A DNA stretch of 64,000 nt from CAG-217 sp963642245 (GCA_963642245.1 CAVIFY010000005.1:1-64000), one strand, 5' to 3'. Positions 44,928 to 53,293 are shown, counted from the stretch's first letter. A program made the numbers and translations. The notes: a model not told the origin generated them from the sequence alone.

Positions 44928-45401
44928 ATGAAAAGATTGAACATTAACAAATACTACTGTAACTGCTCCTACAGCTTAGATGAGCAAGAAGCGAATCAGC
45001 AGCACTATTGGTTCGACAAGAAACACTTTAAGATGATCGAACACAGAGGTCCGTGCGATATGTATGATGATAATCCGGATATTATCCCATTTCCTCATTT
45101 TATTCCAGAATCTCGATACAAAGATTTAGTGCGGGCTTTGAACAATCCGCAGGTAACCGAGTTCTTTAATGCGGCTAAGGATGAAGAAGATGTATATTTT
45201 CGCTATCGTGTGTTTATTGATCGAAATGGTTTGTCATTTACTGAGCAATATAGGTTGAATCAAGATAAAGCAATTACCTTGATGAAATGGTGCAACGATC
45301 ATGATATACCGTATAAATACCGCTCTGAAGCTCGCGGAACATATCTACAGTACGATTATGATGATCTGGACGGTGAAATCTGGCAAATTCCGGATATGTA
45401 A
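44928..45401 (+). CDS. UPF0158-like protein, possible immunity protein
   Basis: A 157-residue soluble acidic protein. The middle and end (FIPESRYKDLVRALNNPQVT, FFNAA, FRYRVFIDRNGL, TLMKWCNDHDIPYKY) resemble from memory the UPF0158 pattern, in which an RALxGRGAFRRFKD-like helix is followed by xWCEENGI. The start (INKYYCNCSYSLDEQEANQQ) is not conserved. Its place just after the toxin-like fragment and its acidic, soluble nature fit an immunity protein, but this is inference. It is followed by a REP-like repeat. Confidence 0.6.
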   Translation: MKRLNINKYYCNCSYSLDEQEANQQHYWFDKKHFKMIEHRGPCDMYDDNPDIIPFPHFIPESRYKDLVRALNNPQVTEFFNAAKDEEDVYFRYRVFIDRNGLSFTEQYRLNQDKAITLMKWCNDHDIPYKYRSEARGTYLQYDYDDLDGEIWQIPDM

Positions 45402-45408
45402 AACAGGG

Positions 45409-45431
45409 TAAAACAGGGGACGGTTCCTTGT
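45409..45431 (+). repeat. REP-like intergenic palindrome, copy 4
   Basis: Contains ACAGGGGACGGTTCCTTGT, identical to the core at 31453-31475, preceded by a partial tandem copy of its first ten bases (TAAAACAGGG, 45399-45408). It lies just after a stop codon, as do the other copies. Confidence 0.8.
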
Positions 45432-45543
45432 ATCGCAGAAGTAAGCTTAATTAGGAATATGACGAATACAAATCCACAATTCAAATCGTCTTACCGCTTA
45501 TTTTGGTAGGCAAAGACCTTTTCATAAGGAAGGTGACCAAATT

Positions 45544-46410
45544 ATGAGTGAATCAAAGAAAAAAGCGATACGCAATAAAACAGCAAAAATTTTATACCCC
45601 ATTTATACAGTACTCTTTGTCGGAGCGGCTGTCGTGTGCTATGCTCTGTTCCAAAATATGATGGCAAATTTTGAAGGCGTAAACAGCCAGCTTTCAAAGC
45701 TGTTTTGGCTGTTTGTTATGGCGATTGTCTTTCTTGTTTTCGCTGTCATTACATTTGCTCATGCGCTGGCTGCGTATCTTTGCAAAGGAGAGCATGATTA
45801 TCTTCGCATTTCATCTCAATGGGCACTTTTAGCTGCGATTTTTCTTTTCCCGCTGATGATCCTTTCCGCAGGAAGCATAGGCGATTATAAACATATCACC
45901 GGAGACAACCTGGATTCTTCTGTGAATACAGATAGCGGTTCTATGCGATTTTCAGATACGCAGGCGTTCTACAAGTTTTGTTTATCCGAGGATCCAAGTG
46001 ATTATGGGAATTACGAGTTTGAACACAACAAATTCGGGTCTCTTGCATCGTTTACACAGAGCGTTGACACAATGGAAAATAAGTACACAAAAAATACAAG
46101 GCTGATCATTGGGTTTGCATATTGTAATTCGTCAATTCCCGCAATTTATGATTGTATGTCGGTCGATCCTGCTGATTATACAACGGTAGAAAAATGCGAC
46201 GGATATACGCTTTATTCCTCTGTTAGTAGAAATAAAGAAGATGGTGCCCTATATTACGATTATGAACTTGTGATCCAAAATGGGCACTCTGCTTATTATT
46301 CGGATTGCACTGCTGTTGATTATAAAGGCGGATACAAAGACCAATTTGTAAAAAAGGCACTGGAAAATTATCAACTCATACTTCAGCAGGAGAAAGAGTT
46401 GCGTTCATGA
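45544..46410 (+). CDS. Paralogous three-TM protein with an outer domain, copy 2
   Basis: A 288-residue paralogue of the genes at 43686 and 50889, with the same RNKTAKILYPIY start motif, three TM segments, CKGEHDYLRIS before TM3, and FVKKALENYQLI at the end. The outer domain is diverged from copy 1 (for example SGSMRFSDTQAFYKFC against NVYQIVDQNLYQKFAY), as expected if it meets different partners while the membrane part is constrained. A short terminator follows. Confidence 0.75.
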   Translation: MSESKKKAIRNKTAKILYPIYTVLFVGAAVVCYALFQNMMANFEGVNSQLSKLFWLFVMAIVFLVFAVITFAHALAAYLCKGEHDYLRISSQWALLAAIFLFPLMILSAGSIGDYKHITGDNLDSSVNTDSGSMRFSDTQAFYKFCLSEDPSDYGNYEFEHNKFGSLASFTQSVDTMENKYTKNTRLIIGFAYCNSSIPAIYDCMSVDPADYTTVEKCDGYTLYSSVSRNKEDGALYYDYELVIQNGHSAYYSDCTAVDYKGGYKDQFVKKALENYQLILQQEKELRS

Positions 46411-46427
46411 GCCGAAAACGGCTTTTT
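46410..46427 (+). terminator. Short terminator after paralogue copy 2
   Basis: AGCCG and CGGCT around AAAA, followed by a T tract. The stem begins at the final base of the stop codon. Confidence 0.6.
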
Positions 46428-46574
46428 TCGCGCTATAATTAGATATTCTCTATTTCATATTAAGGAAAAGTGTAGGCCGGGTGCACTATAAAGCAAGCCA
46501 TATCCTCGTTTGCGAGCAAAATCAGGAATTATTCCCATCAAAGAATTATGGACGCATAGGAGTTTAGGTAAGGT

Positions 46575-47042
46575 ATGACAGCAGAGTATATTGCGATTTT
46601 TGAAAGGTATTTGCGGTTCTTTGGCATTATTTATGGTGCCGGCTTACTAATAATTCTTGTTGTTTTATGTATTACGCTATATAAAAATCGCAAAAAGGTG
46701 AAAAAAGAGAGATTGCGAGCCATTCGTTGGGAGGTATTGGTACTTGCTTTTGTCTTAATTTTGGGCGCTATTGAATCTGTTCCGGCAATTATAGATATGA
46801 AAACCGGGGACATATGTGAAGTTGATTATCAACGCGCGTATTATCAGCTCCAAGAAGATGAAGGATCTTTTATGCTTAGACCTATAAATGTGCGAGTAGT
46901 TGATAAGGAGGACGAGATTCGCCTATACGATACACACTTTGATTTTCCATATGATATTAGAAATGGAACGATTGTTTATGGAAAGCACTCAAAAATCATC
47001 TTAGCCTATACCGGTAAGGTGATACATCAAGATCACTACTAA
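46575..47042 (+). CDS. Unrecognised two-TM protein
   Basis: A 155-residue protein. Two TM segments (about residues 14-35 and 50-70) are joined by a strongly basic loop (YKNRKKVKKERLRAIRW), and a soluble tail of about 80 residues follows. The basic loop should be cytoplasmic, placing the tail outside the membrane. AT-rich. Nothing else in it is recognised. Confidence 0.6.
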   Translation: MTAEYIAIFERYLRFFGIIYGAGLLIILVVLCITLYKNRKKVKKERLRAIRWEVLVLAFVLILGAIESVPAIIDMKTGDICEVDYQRAYYQLQEDEGSFMLRPINVRVVDKEDEIRLYDTHFDFPYDIRNGTIVYGKHSKIILAYTGKVIHQDHY

Positions 47043-47084
47043 TTCAAAGGTTATGTTGGTCTTTCCATTACATATTTGATCAAC

Positions 47085-47125
47085 GCGCGCGGTACTCCGC
47101 CCTTTCTTTTTCCATTTTTTTATAA
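47085..47125 (-). repeat. Partial third copy of the duplicated promoter-to-terminator unit
   Basis: On the minus strand it matches the stretch around the shared ATG and GAAAGGGCGGAGTA of copy A (about 35 bases with few changes). It lacks the promoter and hairpin ends. A degraded copy. Confidence 0.6.
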
Positions 47126-47181
47126 AGATATTTGAAATTGAGCCGATTCACGAAAATGATGCAATATGAGGGTTGCTTGAT

Positions 47182-48075
47182 ATGACGAAGAGAAAAAAGA
47201 CAGTATGGAGTCTAATCGCAATAGCGGTATTCATTTTACTTGTTGTATGCGCATATATGGTGTCCGTTCCCAAGCTCAATATTGTTTATGAGATGGACGA
47301 ACACACATATTATCAGTCCTCAAGATCCATTTTTCGGCATGAGATTCAAGCAAATGGTTATGACCAGGTTAGCAATGTTTTGTTAAATGATAAAGAATGG
47401 TATGCGACTGCCCAAAAGGGCGATCATAGGTATTTTTTGTTCCATGACGAAGCGGCAGATACTACAATTTCTGTGCCTGATGAAGACCATACTTTCAGCA
47501 AAATTTATGCCTGTTTTATATACGATGGGCGATACACGGTCGAGTATGAATATGCAGACGGTGAGGAAGAAGCGACAAAGCGCATGCTTGTGTCTGTTGA
47601 TTTCGAAAATAAGCAGCGAATTTCGATTGAATTGCCGCAGCAGTTGCTTGCCGGAAAAATTGTGTCTGACGGGCAAAGAATTTTTGGGACAGACAAGGAT
47701 ACTATTTATTTGCGCAACGAGGACAAATCGGTTGAGCGCATAACAAAGGGCAGCGATGTTATTTCTGTTGAGGATGAAGTGCTGTATTATGTCTTTAACG
47801 GAAAGTTGTGCCAATATGACCTGAATGCGCAGTCAAGTACACAGTGTCAAAATGGCCCGGATCTTCTCGAGTACGATTTGATCGACCCGGAGTCATTTTA
47901 CACCGTGCAAAACAAGTATTTTGTTGGGTGCAGGCTCGGCGTGTTTGATTATAGCGATTCTGGTTCATTTCTTACTTATACGACGATCTATGATTTGCAA
48001 CATGGAAAGAAGTATCTGTTTATTGGTAATTTGGGTAAAGCTGCCAAAAGCTTTCAGATATTCAATGCAGATTAG
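47182..48075 (+). CDS. Membrane-anchored beta-rich protein
   Basis: A 297-residue protein with one N-terminal TM anchor (about residues 8-27, VWSLIAIAVFILLVVCAYMV). The remainder is a large outer region of short repeated strands (YFLFHDEAADTTISV, YACFIYDGRYTVEYEY, QRIFGTDKDTIYLRNEDKSV, YVFNGKLCQYDLN), suggestive of a beta-propeller. ATG 47182, with GAGGG upstream, is preferred to TTG 47173. The function is unknown. Confidence 0.6.
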   Translation: MTKRKKTVWSLIAIAVFILLVVCAYMVSVPKLNIVYEMDEHTYYQSSRSIFRHEIQANGYDQVSNVLLNDKEWYATAQKGDHRYFLFHDEAADTTISVPDEDHTFSKIYACFIYDGRYTVEYEYADGEEEATKRMLVSVDFENKQRISIELPQQLLAGKIVSDGQRIFGTDKDTIYLRNEDKSVERITKGSDVISVEDEVLYYVFNGKLCQYDLNAQSSTQCQNGPDLLEYDLIDPESFYTVQNKYFVGCRLGVFDYSDSGSFLTYTTIYDLQHGKKYLFIGNLGKAAKSFQIFNAD

Positions 48076-48080
48076 AACAA

Positions 48081-48104
48081 GACAGGGGACAACTCCTTGT
48101 TGGG
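48081..48104 (+). repeat. REP-like intergenic palindrome, copy 5 (diverged)
   Basis: ACAGGGGACAACTCCTTGT; three bases differ in the centre from the copies at 31453 and 45409. It stands six bases after a stop codon. Confidence 0.7.
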
Positions 48105-48130
48105 CTTAAAATGAAAGGAGTAGTTCACAT

Positions 48131-48859
48131 ATGATTATTGAATTTGAATGTCATTCGAATTTATCCTGCGTTGTAACCATCGATGGCCAAGATCATATCA
48201 TTGGTGCGCGTCAGTCCAAGCGCTTTGAATTTAATGGGGATCGTATCGCGTTCTCGTGCGCGCCAAATTGTGATAGTTATGTATCCAGCTTTTTTGGCTT
48301 AATTTCAATTTATCACACCTTTTCAACAAAGACAGATTGCACGATTCCTGCTAATGGCCATGAATTTTTGCGCGTAGTTTTGCAGGAAAAGACCGCAAAA
48401 GATGAACATCTAGCCAAGTACATATGGATAGAATCGACCTGTTCGCAAGAAAATGTGCAGGTAGAAAGCTATTGCGTTCGTGATGAAGCAGCTATGCGCG
48501 CTAAGATGGCTGCTGTTCAAAAGAGAGAGGATAGGGCTACTTTAGTTGCGAAAATCTTTGATGTTTTGCAAAGTATTGTGTATATAGCTGGCCCATTTGC
48601 ATTTATTTTTGGTGGCGTTTGGATTGTGTCTGATTTTCGAACGGCCGCTATGATTACAGTACCTATTTATGCAGTCGGTCTAATCGTCGCTTTTGTCATA
48701 CGAGCATTGCTTTCTGCAGGAATTAAGCGTATAGATTCTACAATTGAGAGAAAGCCAAATCCCTTTAAGGACAAATCATCTTATTTCAAATCGGAGTACA
48801 TTCGGTTCGTTATACGCCAATCAGAGTTGCCGACGCTTTTGCACAAGAAGCGGCGATAA
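48131..48859 (+). CDS. Unrecognised protein, N-terminal beta domain and two C-terminal TM segments
   Basis: A 242-residue protein. A beta-rich N-terminal half (MIIEFECHSNLSCVVTIDGQ, then SKRFEFNGDRIAFSCAP) is followed by two TM segments near residues 144-166 and 175-197 and a basic tail. The next gene has the same plan and a comparable opening, so they are probably distant paralogues. The beta domain should be cytoplasmic unless the protein is inserted in reverse. No known family. Confidence 0.6.
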   Translation: MIIEFECHSNLSCVVTIDGQDHIIGARQSKRFEFNGDRIAFSCAPNCDSYVSSFFGLISIYHTFSTKTDCTIPANGHEFLRVVLQEKTAKDEHLAKYIWIESTCSQENVQVESYCVRDEAAMRAKMAAVQKREDRATLVAKIFDVLQSIVYIAGPFAFIFGGVWIVSDFRTAAMITVPIYAVGLIVAFVIRALLSAGIKRIDSTIERKPNPFKDKSSYFKSEYIRFVIRQSELPTLLHKKRR

Positions 48860-48950
48860 AAGGGCATGGAATGCCGGCACGCCAACCCGGTAGATTTCCG
48901 GTGTAGATGAAGACTGTGTTTCAGGAGCGCAACACAGATAGGGTGACCTT

Positions 48951-49625
48951 ATGCAAATTGTATTACACGCGGATAAAAATCGAGAATATGAATATGCAGT
49001 AGACGGTGGCTGCTCGAAAGAAATTACTATAAAGAAAAGAACGACCTTGCGTGTGCCGGACGGTTCAAATGCCTTGGTATTTCGCCAAGCCGGTTTTGGT
49101 AAGAAACAAAATATCTTCTTTTTGGCCTTAATCTCTTTCGTACTGGCTTTTTTGGAAAGTCAAGATCATGAAGATAAGGGGTATTTTGCCTCTTTTTACA
49201 ATTTTGCGAACGACTGCTTTGTTGCCGATTTTGATGTTGAATTGAAATCAGCACAAGCGGCCGATTTGGAAATATACAACGAACAAATCCGGTTGGATAA
49301 ATTCACCTATACAGTCTGGAAATCGGAAACATGCCATGTTGATAACAAGACCCCGCGCAAAGCGCTTTGGGACAGCTTTGTTCAGTTATCTTGCTTTTGG
49401 TCATCTGTATTTATCCTACCAACAGCAGCGGCACTAATATGTACAGTCATTGCATACACACGCACGCACCAGGTTTGGGATTTGGGTATCGCATTATTGG
49501 CGTTTTTTATTCTGACTTTTGTACTGCTAATGATCGTATTTACGGTCCAGTATGAGCGTGTGCGAAAGCAAATGGATAGAGTAGAACAGGATAGGGCAGA
49601 TGACGGCCCACGCTACAAAGAATGA
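48951..49625 (+). CDS. Unrecognised protein, same architecture as its upstream neighbour
   Basis: A 224-residue protein opening with MQIVLHADKNREYEYAVDGG and CSKEITIKKRTTLRVPDGS, comparable to the start of the gene before it. Two TM segments follow near residues 147-165 and 174-196, and then an acidic tail. The ATG has AGGGTGA eight bases before it. The repeat unit copy B begins shortly after its stop. Confidence 0.6.
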   Translation: MQIVLHADKNREYEYAVDGGCSKEITIKKRTTLRVPDGSNALVFRQAGFGKKQNIFFLALISFVLAFLESQDHEDKGYFASFYNFANDCFVADFDVELKSAQAADLEIYNEQIRLDKFTYTVWKSETCHVDNKTPRKALWDSFVQLSCFWSSVFILPTAAALICTVIAYTRTHQVWDLGIALLAFFILTFVLLMIVFTVQYERVRKQMDRVEQDRADDGPRYKE

Positions 49626-49645
49626 CAGGTTGCTCTCTTTTGCGT

Positions 49646-49866
49646 ATAAGAAAAGAGCAGGCCGTGAGACCTGCTCTTCCCCGCACCGAATGGTGCAGGT
49701 CGGGTGTATGGAGTGCGCGCACGAAAGAGAGAGAAAAATTAGTAAAAAAGAGAGAAAACGCGCACGGTACGCCACCCTTTCCTTTTCATTTCCCTTTTCG
49801 GGTGTCGAACGACTGTCTAATCAATCGTTCTGTGTATATGTTACACATATTCGGCGTAATTGTCAA
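49646..49866 (-). repeat. Duplicated promoter-to-terminator unit, copy B
   Basis: Minus strand: TTGACA (49861-49866), a 17-base spacer and TAACAT (49838-49843), then about 187 bases ending in the same 9-bp hairpin as copy A (49648-49680 identical) and a T-rich tract. The internal sequence is about as long as in copy A but carries indels that break any common frame. It fills most of the gap between 49626 and 49975; nothing else was seen there. Confidence 0.6.
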
Positions 49867-49975
49867 TACTATTCGCATAATTTTTTGGAAAATATTGGAA
49901 CATTTTTCACAAACACTATGAATATCTTTGAATTCCGCGGGAGAGCAGAAAGAAAATTTGCAGGCAGGTGATGAG

Positions 49976-50353
49976 ATGAAAGGCAGATTTTTTGATATTT
50001 TTAACATTGCAGCCACGGCTGTTCTGATCCTCGCCGGGGTGCTGGATGTTGTCAAAGGGCTGGAGATTTTCGACTATGTGTATTTTGCCGTGATTTTAGT
50101 AGTTGCGGTGTACACCCTATGGCGCATTGTGAAAGAGAAAAGCAAAAATTGGTATCACATTCTTTTTGTGTTCCTGCTGATTTTTGTAACCGGGCTGGCC
50201 GGTTGCTCCGCTTTTTATCCGCAGGTGCTTGAAAGACATTCCGGCTTATGCTCTGCGATAAAATACGCTACATACGGTGCATATTTGGTTATCTTTTTAT
50301 ATACAGATCGGCAAGACGAGAATCGGCAGCAGGACGATGGAGGAGTTGTATGA
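49976..50353 (+). CDS. Unrecognised membrane protein
   Basis: A 125-residue protein with four hydrophobic segments (about residues 10-25, 31-47, 56-75 and 91-106) and a polar acidic tail (DRQDENRQQDDGG). ATG 49976 with AGGTGATGAG upstream is preferred to the longer frame. It overlaps the lipoprotein gene that follows (ATGA). Confidence 0.6.
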   Translation: MKGRFFDIFNIAATAVLILAGVLDVVKGLEIFDYVYFAVILVVAVYTLWRIVKEKSKNWYHILFVFLLIFVTGLAGCSAFYPQVLERHSGLCSAIKYATYGAYLVIFLYTDRQDENRQQDDGGVV

Positions 50354-50865
50354 AAATCAAGAGGATTTTGCGAATGAGCTTGGTTATTATCTGCGTGGCT
50401 GTTCTTTTTTGCGGCTGCAAGAACACAATCCAAGCAATGTGTAAAGAAACTGAAAAGCACTTGTCGATCATCGTAACTTATTCCGGTGAGGTCAAGCAAA
50501 GCGAGATGGATACTTTTTTGACCCCGAATGTTTATCCCAGAGCGGAGGATCAAAAGGCGGTTTTCTTTACATTCCACTTTGACAATCAAACTGACATTTC
50601 CTTTTCTAATTTTGAATTGCAGGATATTCAGACTGATGAAGTCTACATTGACCACGCTTTTGTGTACAGCGAGGGTCCCTGCCGTATTGAAGCCGGACAA
50701 AAGAAAGAAGTCCGGGTCTTTGCGTATGTGAATAAGAATATGACTGATGTTGACCTGCAAAAATGGGCAGGCTGGCATACCTTTACTTATACTTTTCGGG
50801 TGGATCAGACGGATCAAAGCATTACGCTAAAGTACATTGGCACCGGCACACAGGTGCGGGAATAG
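50350..50865 (+). CDS. Probable lipoprotein
   Basis: A 171-residue protein with a basic start and hydrophobic signal (MKIKRILRMSLVIICVAVLF), then CGCKN, a near-lipobox that would put a lipid-modified Cys at residue 23. The mature part is beta-rich (KAVFFTFHFDNQTDISFSNF, IEAGQKKEVRVFAYV), like an outer Ig-like or DUF4352-type domain. It is translationally coupled to the membrane protein before it and followed closely by paralogue copy 3. Confidence 0.65.
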   Translation: MKIKRILRMSLVIICVAVLFCGCKNTIQAMCKETEKHLSIIVTYSGEVKQSEMDTFLTPNVYPRAEDQKAVFFTFHFDNQTDISFSNFELQDIQTDEVYIDHAFVYSEGPCRIEAGQKKEVRVFAYVNKNMTDVDLQKWAGWHTFTYTFRVDQTDQSITLKYIGTGTQVRE

Positions 50866-50888
50866 AGAAAATGAGGAGGGGAGAGCAA

Positions 50889-51749
50889 GTGGAAGAAGTT
50901 AAGAAAAGAACAACGAGAAATAAAACAGCAAGGATTTTATACACCATTTACTTTGTTTTGTTTGCAGGATTGGCCGCAGGATGTTATGTAGTGATCGATC
51001 GCGCTTACATACAGATCGATGTTGATGTTTGCAGCTTTCCTACCATGGTGATTTATTGGTTAGGTGTGGGTCTGCTGTTTTACGGTATTTTGGCAGCAGC
51101 CGCGCTTGTTCACGCCATTGTATCTTACTGCGCAAAGCAAGAACACAATTATCTGCGTATATCCAGCAAATGGGCGCTACTGGTCGTGATGATCATAACG
51201 CCCCTGTTGGTTCCGATTGCAAGCCATGTAGGCAATGTGAATTTTATCAATGATGCACGCAAAGCGGAATCCGGTGAAAGCGCGTATGCGCCGAACAGCT
51301 CTGTCCGGTTTGACGAGTATGCCTACTCCGATAGTAAGACGGATGAAGGTAGTATAGTGGGCGTAAAGAACAATTTTGCTATGGTAGTGGATGTGTACCA
51401 GGATTTGAAAGAGCGCAATTTATTTGAAGCCAACTTTCGCTATTCAAAATTCCCGGTCGTATTCCGAAAAATGGAAACATTAGGCGATACGGATTTGATA
51501 AAGCCATCCGGCGATGATCGAGTATCAAAGCAAACGGGAGACGATTATGCACTATACATACGCTATTCACCGGAAACGGAAGATGAGTCGGAACACACCA
51601 CGCTTTCTCTTGTGGTGCAGGCAGACTGTTCTTATTTCCTTGCAGAGTTAGAAACATACAATAAAGTGGGCGAAAAAGAGAAAAAACAATTTGTAGAGAA
51701 AAGCCAAAGCATCTATAAGGCGTTTCTTGCCACCGCAGAAAGTCACTGA
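50889..51749 (+). CDS. Paralogous three-TM protein with an outer domain, copy 3
   Basis: A 286-residue paralogue of the genes at 43686 and 45544. GTG 50889 is chosen because AGGAGG (50874-50879) precedes it and the N-terminus (EEVKKRTTRNKTARILYTIY) then lines up with the other two; an ATG at 50871 would cover that ribosome binding site. Three TM segments, then KQEHNYLRISSKWALL, and an outer domain ending QFVEKSQSIYKAFL. It is more diverged than the other pair and separated from them by five other genes. Confidence 0.72.
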   Translation: MEEVKKRTTRNKTARILYTIYFVLFAGLAAGCYVVIDRAYIQIDVDVCSFPTMVIYWLGVGLLFYGILAAAALVHAIVSYCAKQEHNYLRISSKWALLVVMIITPLLVPIASHVGNVNFINDARKAESGESAYAPNSSVRFDEYAYSDSKTDEGSIVGVKNNFAMVVDVYQDLKERNLFEANFRYSKFPVVFRKMETLGDTDLIKPSGDDRVSKQTGDDYALYIRYSPETEDESEHTTLSLVVQADCSYFLAELETYNKVGEKEKKQFVEKSQSIYKAFLATAESH

Positions 51750-51831
51750 TCTGTGGCAACAAAATATGGAGGCTTCATAGCAATATGTAGTTTTTTTCCA
51801 TCCTGATGCTCAGGTGAAAGGTACGGACAAA

Positions 51832-52627
51832 ATGAAAGTGAAACTGCGCGCGCATCACATTATTTTATTAGGCATAGCCGGTGTAACGATTATACTGCTT
51901 ACAGTATTTTCTATATGGAACTACGCTGTCGGGCATCAGGTGAAGGAGTACCGGCAGGGCGGCACGGTGACCCGGGTGGAATACAACGGCAGCAGCTACT
52001 ATCCCATGGACGGGCTCACCGGCGAATACTGCAATTTTATTACCGATCAGCGGGTCGGCTACAAGCCGCGGGTGCTGCATTCTCGCGCCTATTACACGCT
52101 GGAGAATGACCCGAACGGCGACTATCTGTACTGCGCTGCCTTTCGGGACCATATTCTGTACACCCGGCTTTCCGCCCGGAGCATGGACCAAATGAGCCAA
52201 AACCGGATCACTTCCGTTTTGATCAGTCCCAGCGGCGGAGAAACCAAGGAGCAATTTGTCACAGACCCGGAAGCGGTGACTTACTGCGCCGCACTGAAAG
52301 AGGAAAAGTACCGGGAGGTCCAGGACGGGGAACAGTCCGGCATAGATTATGACNNNNNNNNNNGATTATGACGATCCCATTGCCAAAAAGGAAGAATACC
52401 CGGGGGCAAAGACTTTTCAGAAAAACACCAACACCGGTTGGTACACCCTGTATTTTGCCTACGATAACGCGCCGATCTGCGGCACGGCGTTCGTGATCGT
52501 GGCGGAATACGACGGCGTATTTTATGTAGAAAGGGAAATTACAGACCGCGCCTTTACCGGTACGCCTGTGGACTGCCCGGCGCTGGAAAAGGCCTGCCGT
52601 TCCTTGCCCCAAAACGCAGCGGTTTGA
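51832..52627 (+). CDS. Single-TM protein split by an artificial gap
   Basis: Two frames either side of ten N read as one protein. The left part ends GEQSGIDYD and the right begins DYDDPIAKKEEYPG, and the nine bases GATTATGAC are present on both sides of the gap. If that overlap is merged the frame runs on to 52627, giving about 260 residues. It has one TM anchor (about residues 9-27, IILLGIAGVTIILLTVFSI) and an outer domain with CDS-like GC content after the first 40 codons. The function is unknown. Confidence 0.65.
52354..52363. other. Assembly gap (10 N) that may not be real
   Basis: The same nine bases (GATTATGAC) end the left contig and begin the right one. Merging them restores one reading frame, so the N run is probably a scaffolding placeholder over an unmerged overlap. 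Confidence 0.8.
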
Positions 52628-52661
52628 CAGGGAAAATATCTCGGTACAAATAGAAAAAAGG

Positions 52662-52703
52662 AAAGGACCCGGTGACAGCCGTTTGACTGCCGCCGGGTCC
52701 TTT
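52662..52703. terminator. Bidirectional terminator
   Basis: AAAGGACCCGG and CCGGGTCCTTT form an 11-bp stem. On the minus strand it is followed by a T-rich tract (CCTTTTTTC), ending the small gene at 52708; on the plus strand it closes the low-GC block. Confidence 0.8.
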
Positions 52704-52707
52704 GGGT

Positions 52708-52878
52708 TTACCGTGACTTGCGGTGAATGGTGCGTATTTCCGTGATATCGCCCCGGTCGTCCTTAATGCCCAGTGCGATCTCCTGGATACGCTGGTTGGC
52801 GTTTTCGTCCTCGAAATGCGCCTCGATAATGACGAACGCCTGATTTTCATACAAGTCTTTTGTGTTGATCAATTCCAT
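52708..52878 (-). CDS. Small protein of 56 residues
   Basis: A short minus-strand gene: MELINTKDLYENQAFVIIEA, then HFEDENANQRIQEIALGIKD and a basic end, with TAA at 52708-52710. Support: AAAGGA boxes upstream, a promoter with a palindrome over its -10 (52921-52958), a terminator 5 bases past the stop, and a GC-rich codon choice like core genes. Acidic helix in the middle, basic tail, no TM or Cys. Family not recognised. Confidence 0.6.
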   Translation of the reverse strand: MELINTKDLYENQAFVIIEAHFEDENANQRIQEIALGIKDDRGDITEIRTIHRKSR

Positions 52879-52920
52879 TCCTTTCTGATCCTTTCTTTTT
52901 AATTTTTATAAAACAAACTC

Positions 52921-52958
52921 CTACCATATATGGTAGTGAAAATGTGAATATTTGTCAA
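52921..52958 (-). promoter_or_regulatory. Promoter with 16-bp palindrome before the small gene
   Basis: Minus strand: TTGACA (52953-52958), a 17-base spacer and TACCAT (52930-52935). The -10 lies inside the perfect palindrome CTACCATATATGGTAG (52921-52936), a likely operator. Confidence 0.65.
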
Positions 52959-53293
52959 TAGCTTCGACAAAAACTCCCATGCAGATATTGCAAATTGTGA
53001 TAATTCATCCGTTGAATGATGAAAGATAAATGATTATGACCGATTGCGTGACGATTTTTTGCAGAAAATGGCGCATTTTATCCGTTAAATCGGGCAGGGC
53101 AAGGGGACGAACGAAAGAAAAACGAAAGGACAGTTCACAGACCGGGCGCGGGGTTCGTTGCCTTTGTGTCACGGTTTTGTCATTTTTTTGATGTTTTGGT
53201 ATTTATTTTGTAACCGAATTCTGTTATAATGGTTCGGTGAGATGTGCCGGCGGGTTTTGCCGGTCAAAAATCTAAAGTTTGGAGGGCTGCACT
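52959..53293. other. Intergenic region before the lipoprotein gene
   Basis: About 335 bases without a supported gene. TATAAT at 53225-53230, with no good -35 at the right distance, is the likely -10 of the next operon. Nothing else convincing was seen. Confidence 0.5.

Noticed and set aside
52554..52850. 98-codon minus-strand frame near the small gene
   Set aside because: It runs in another frame across a terminator hairpin, is Arg/Ser-rich, and lacks a ribosome binding site. The 56-codon frame at 52708-52878 has all the signals instead.
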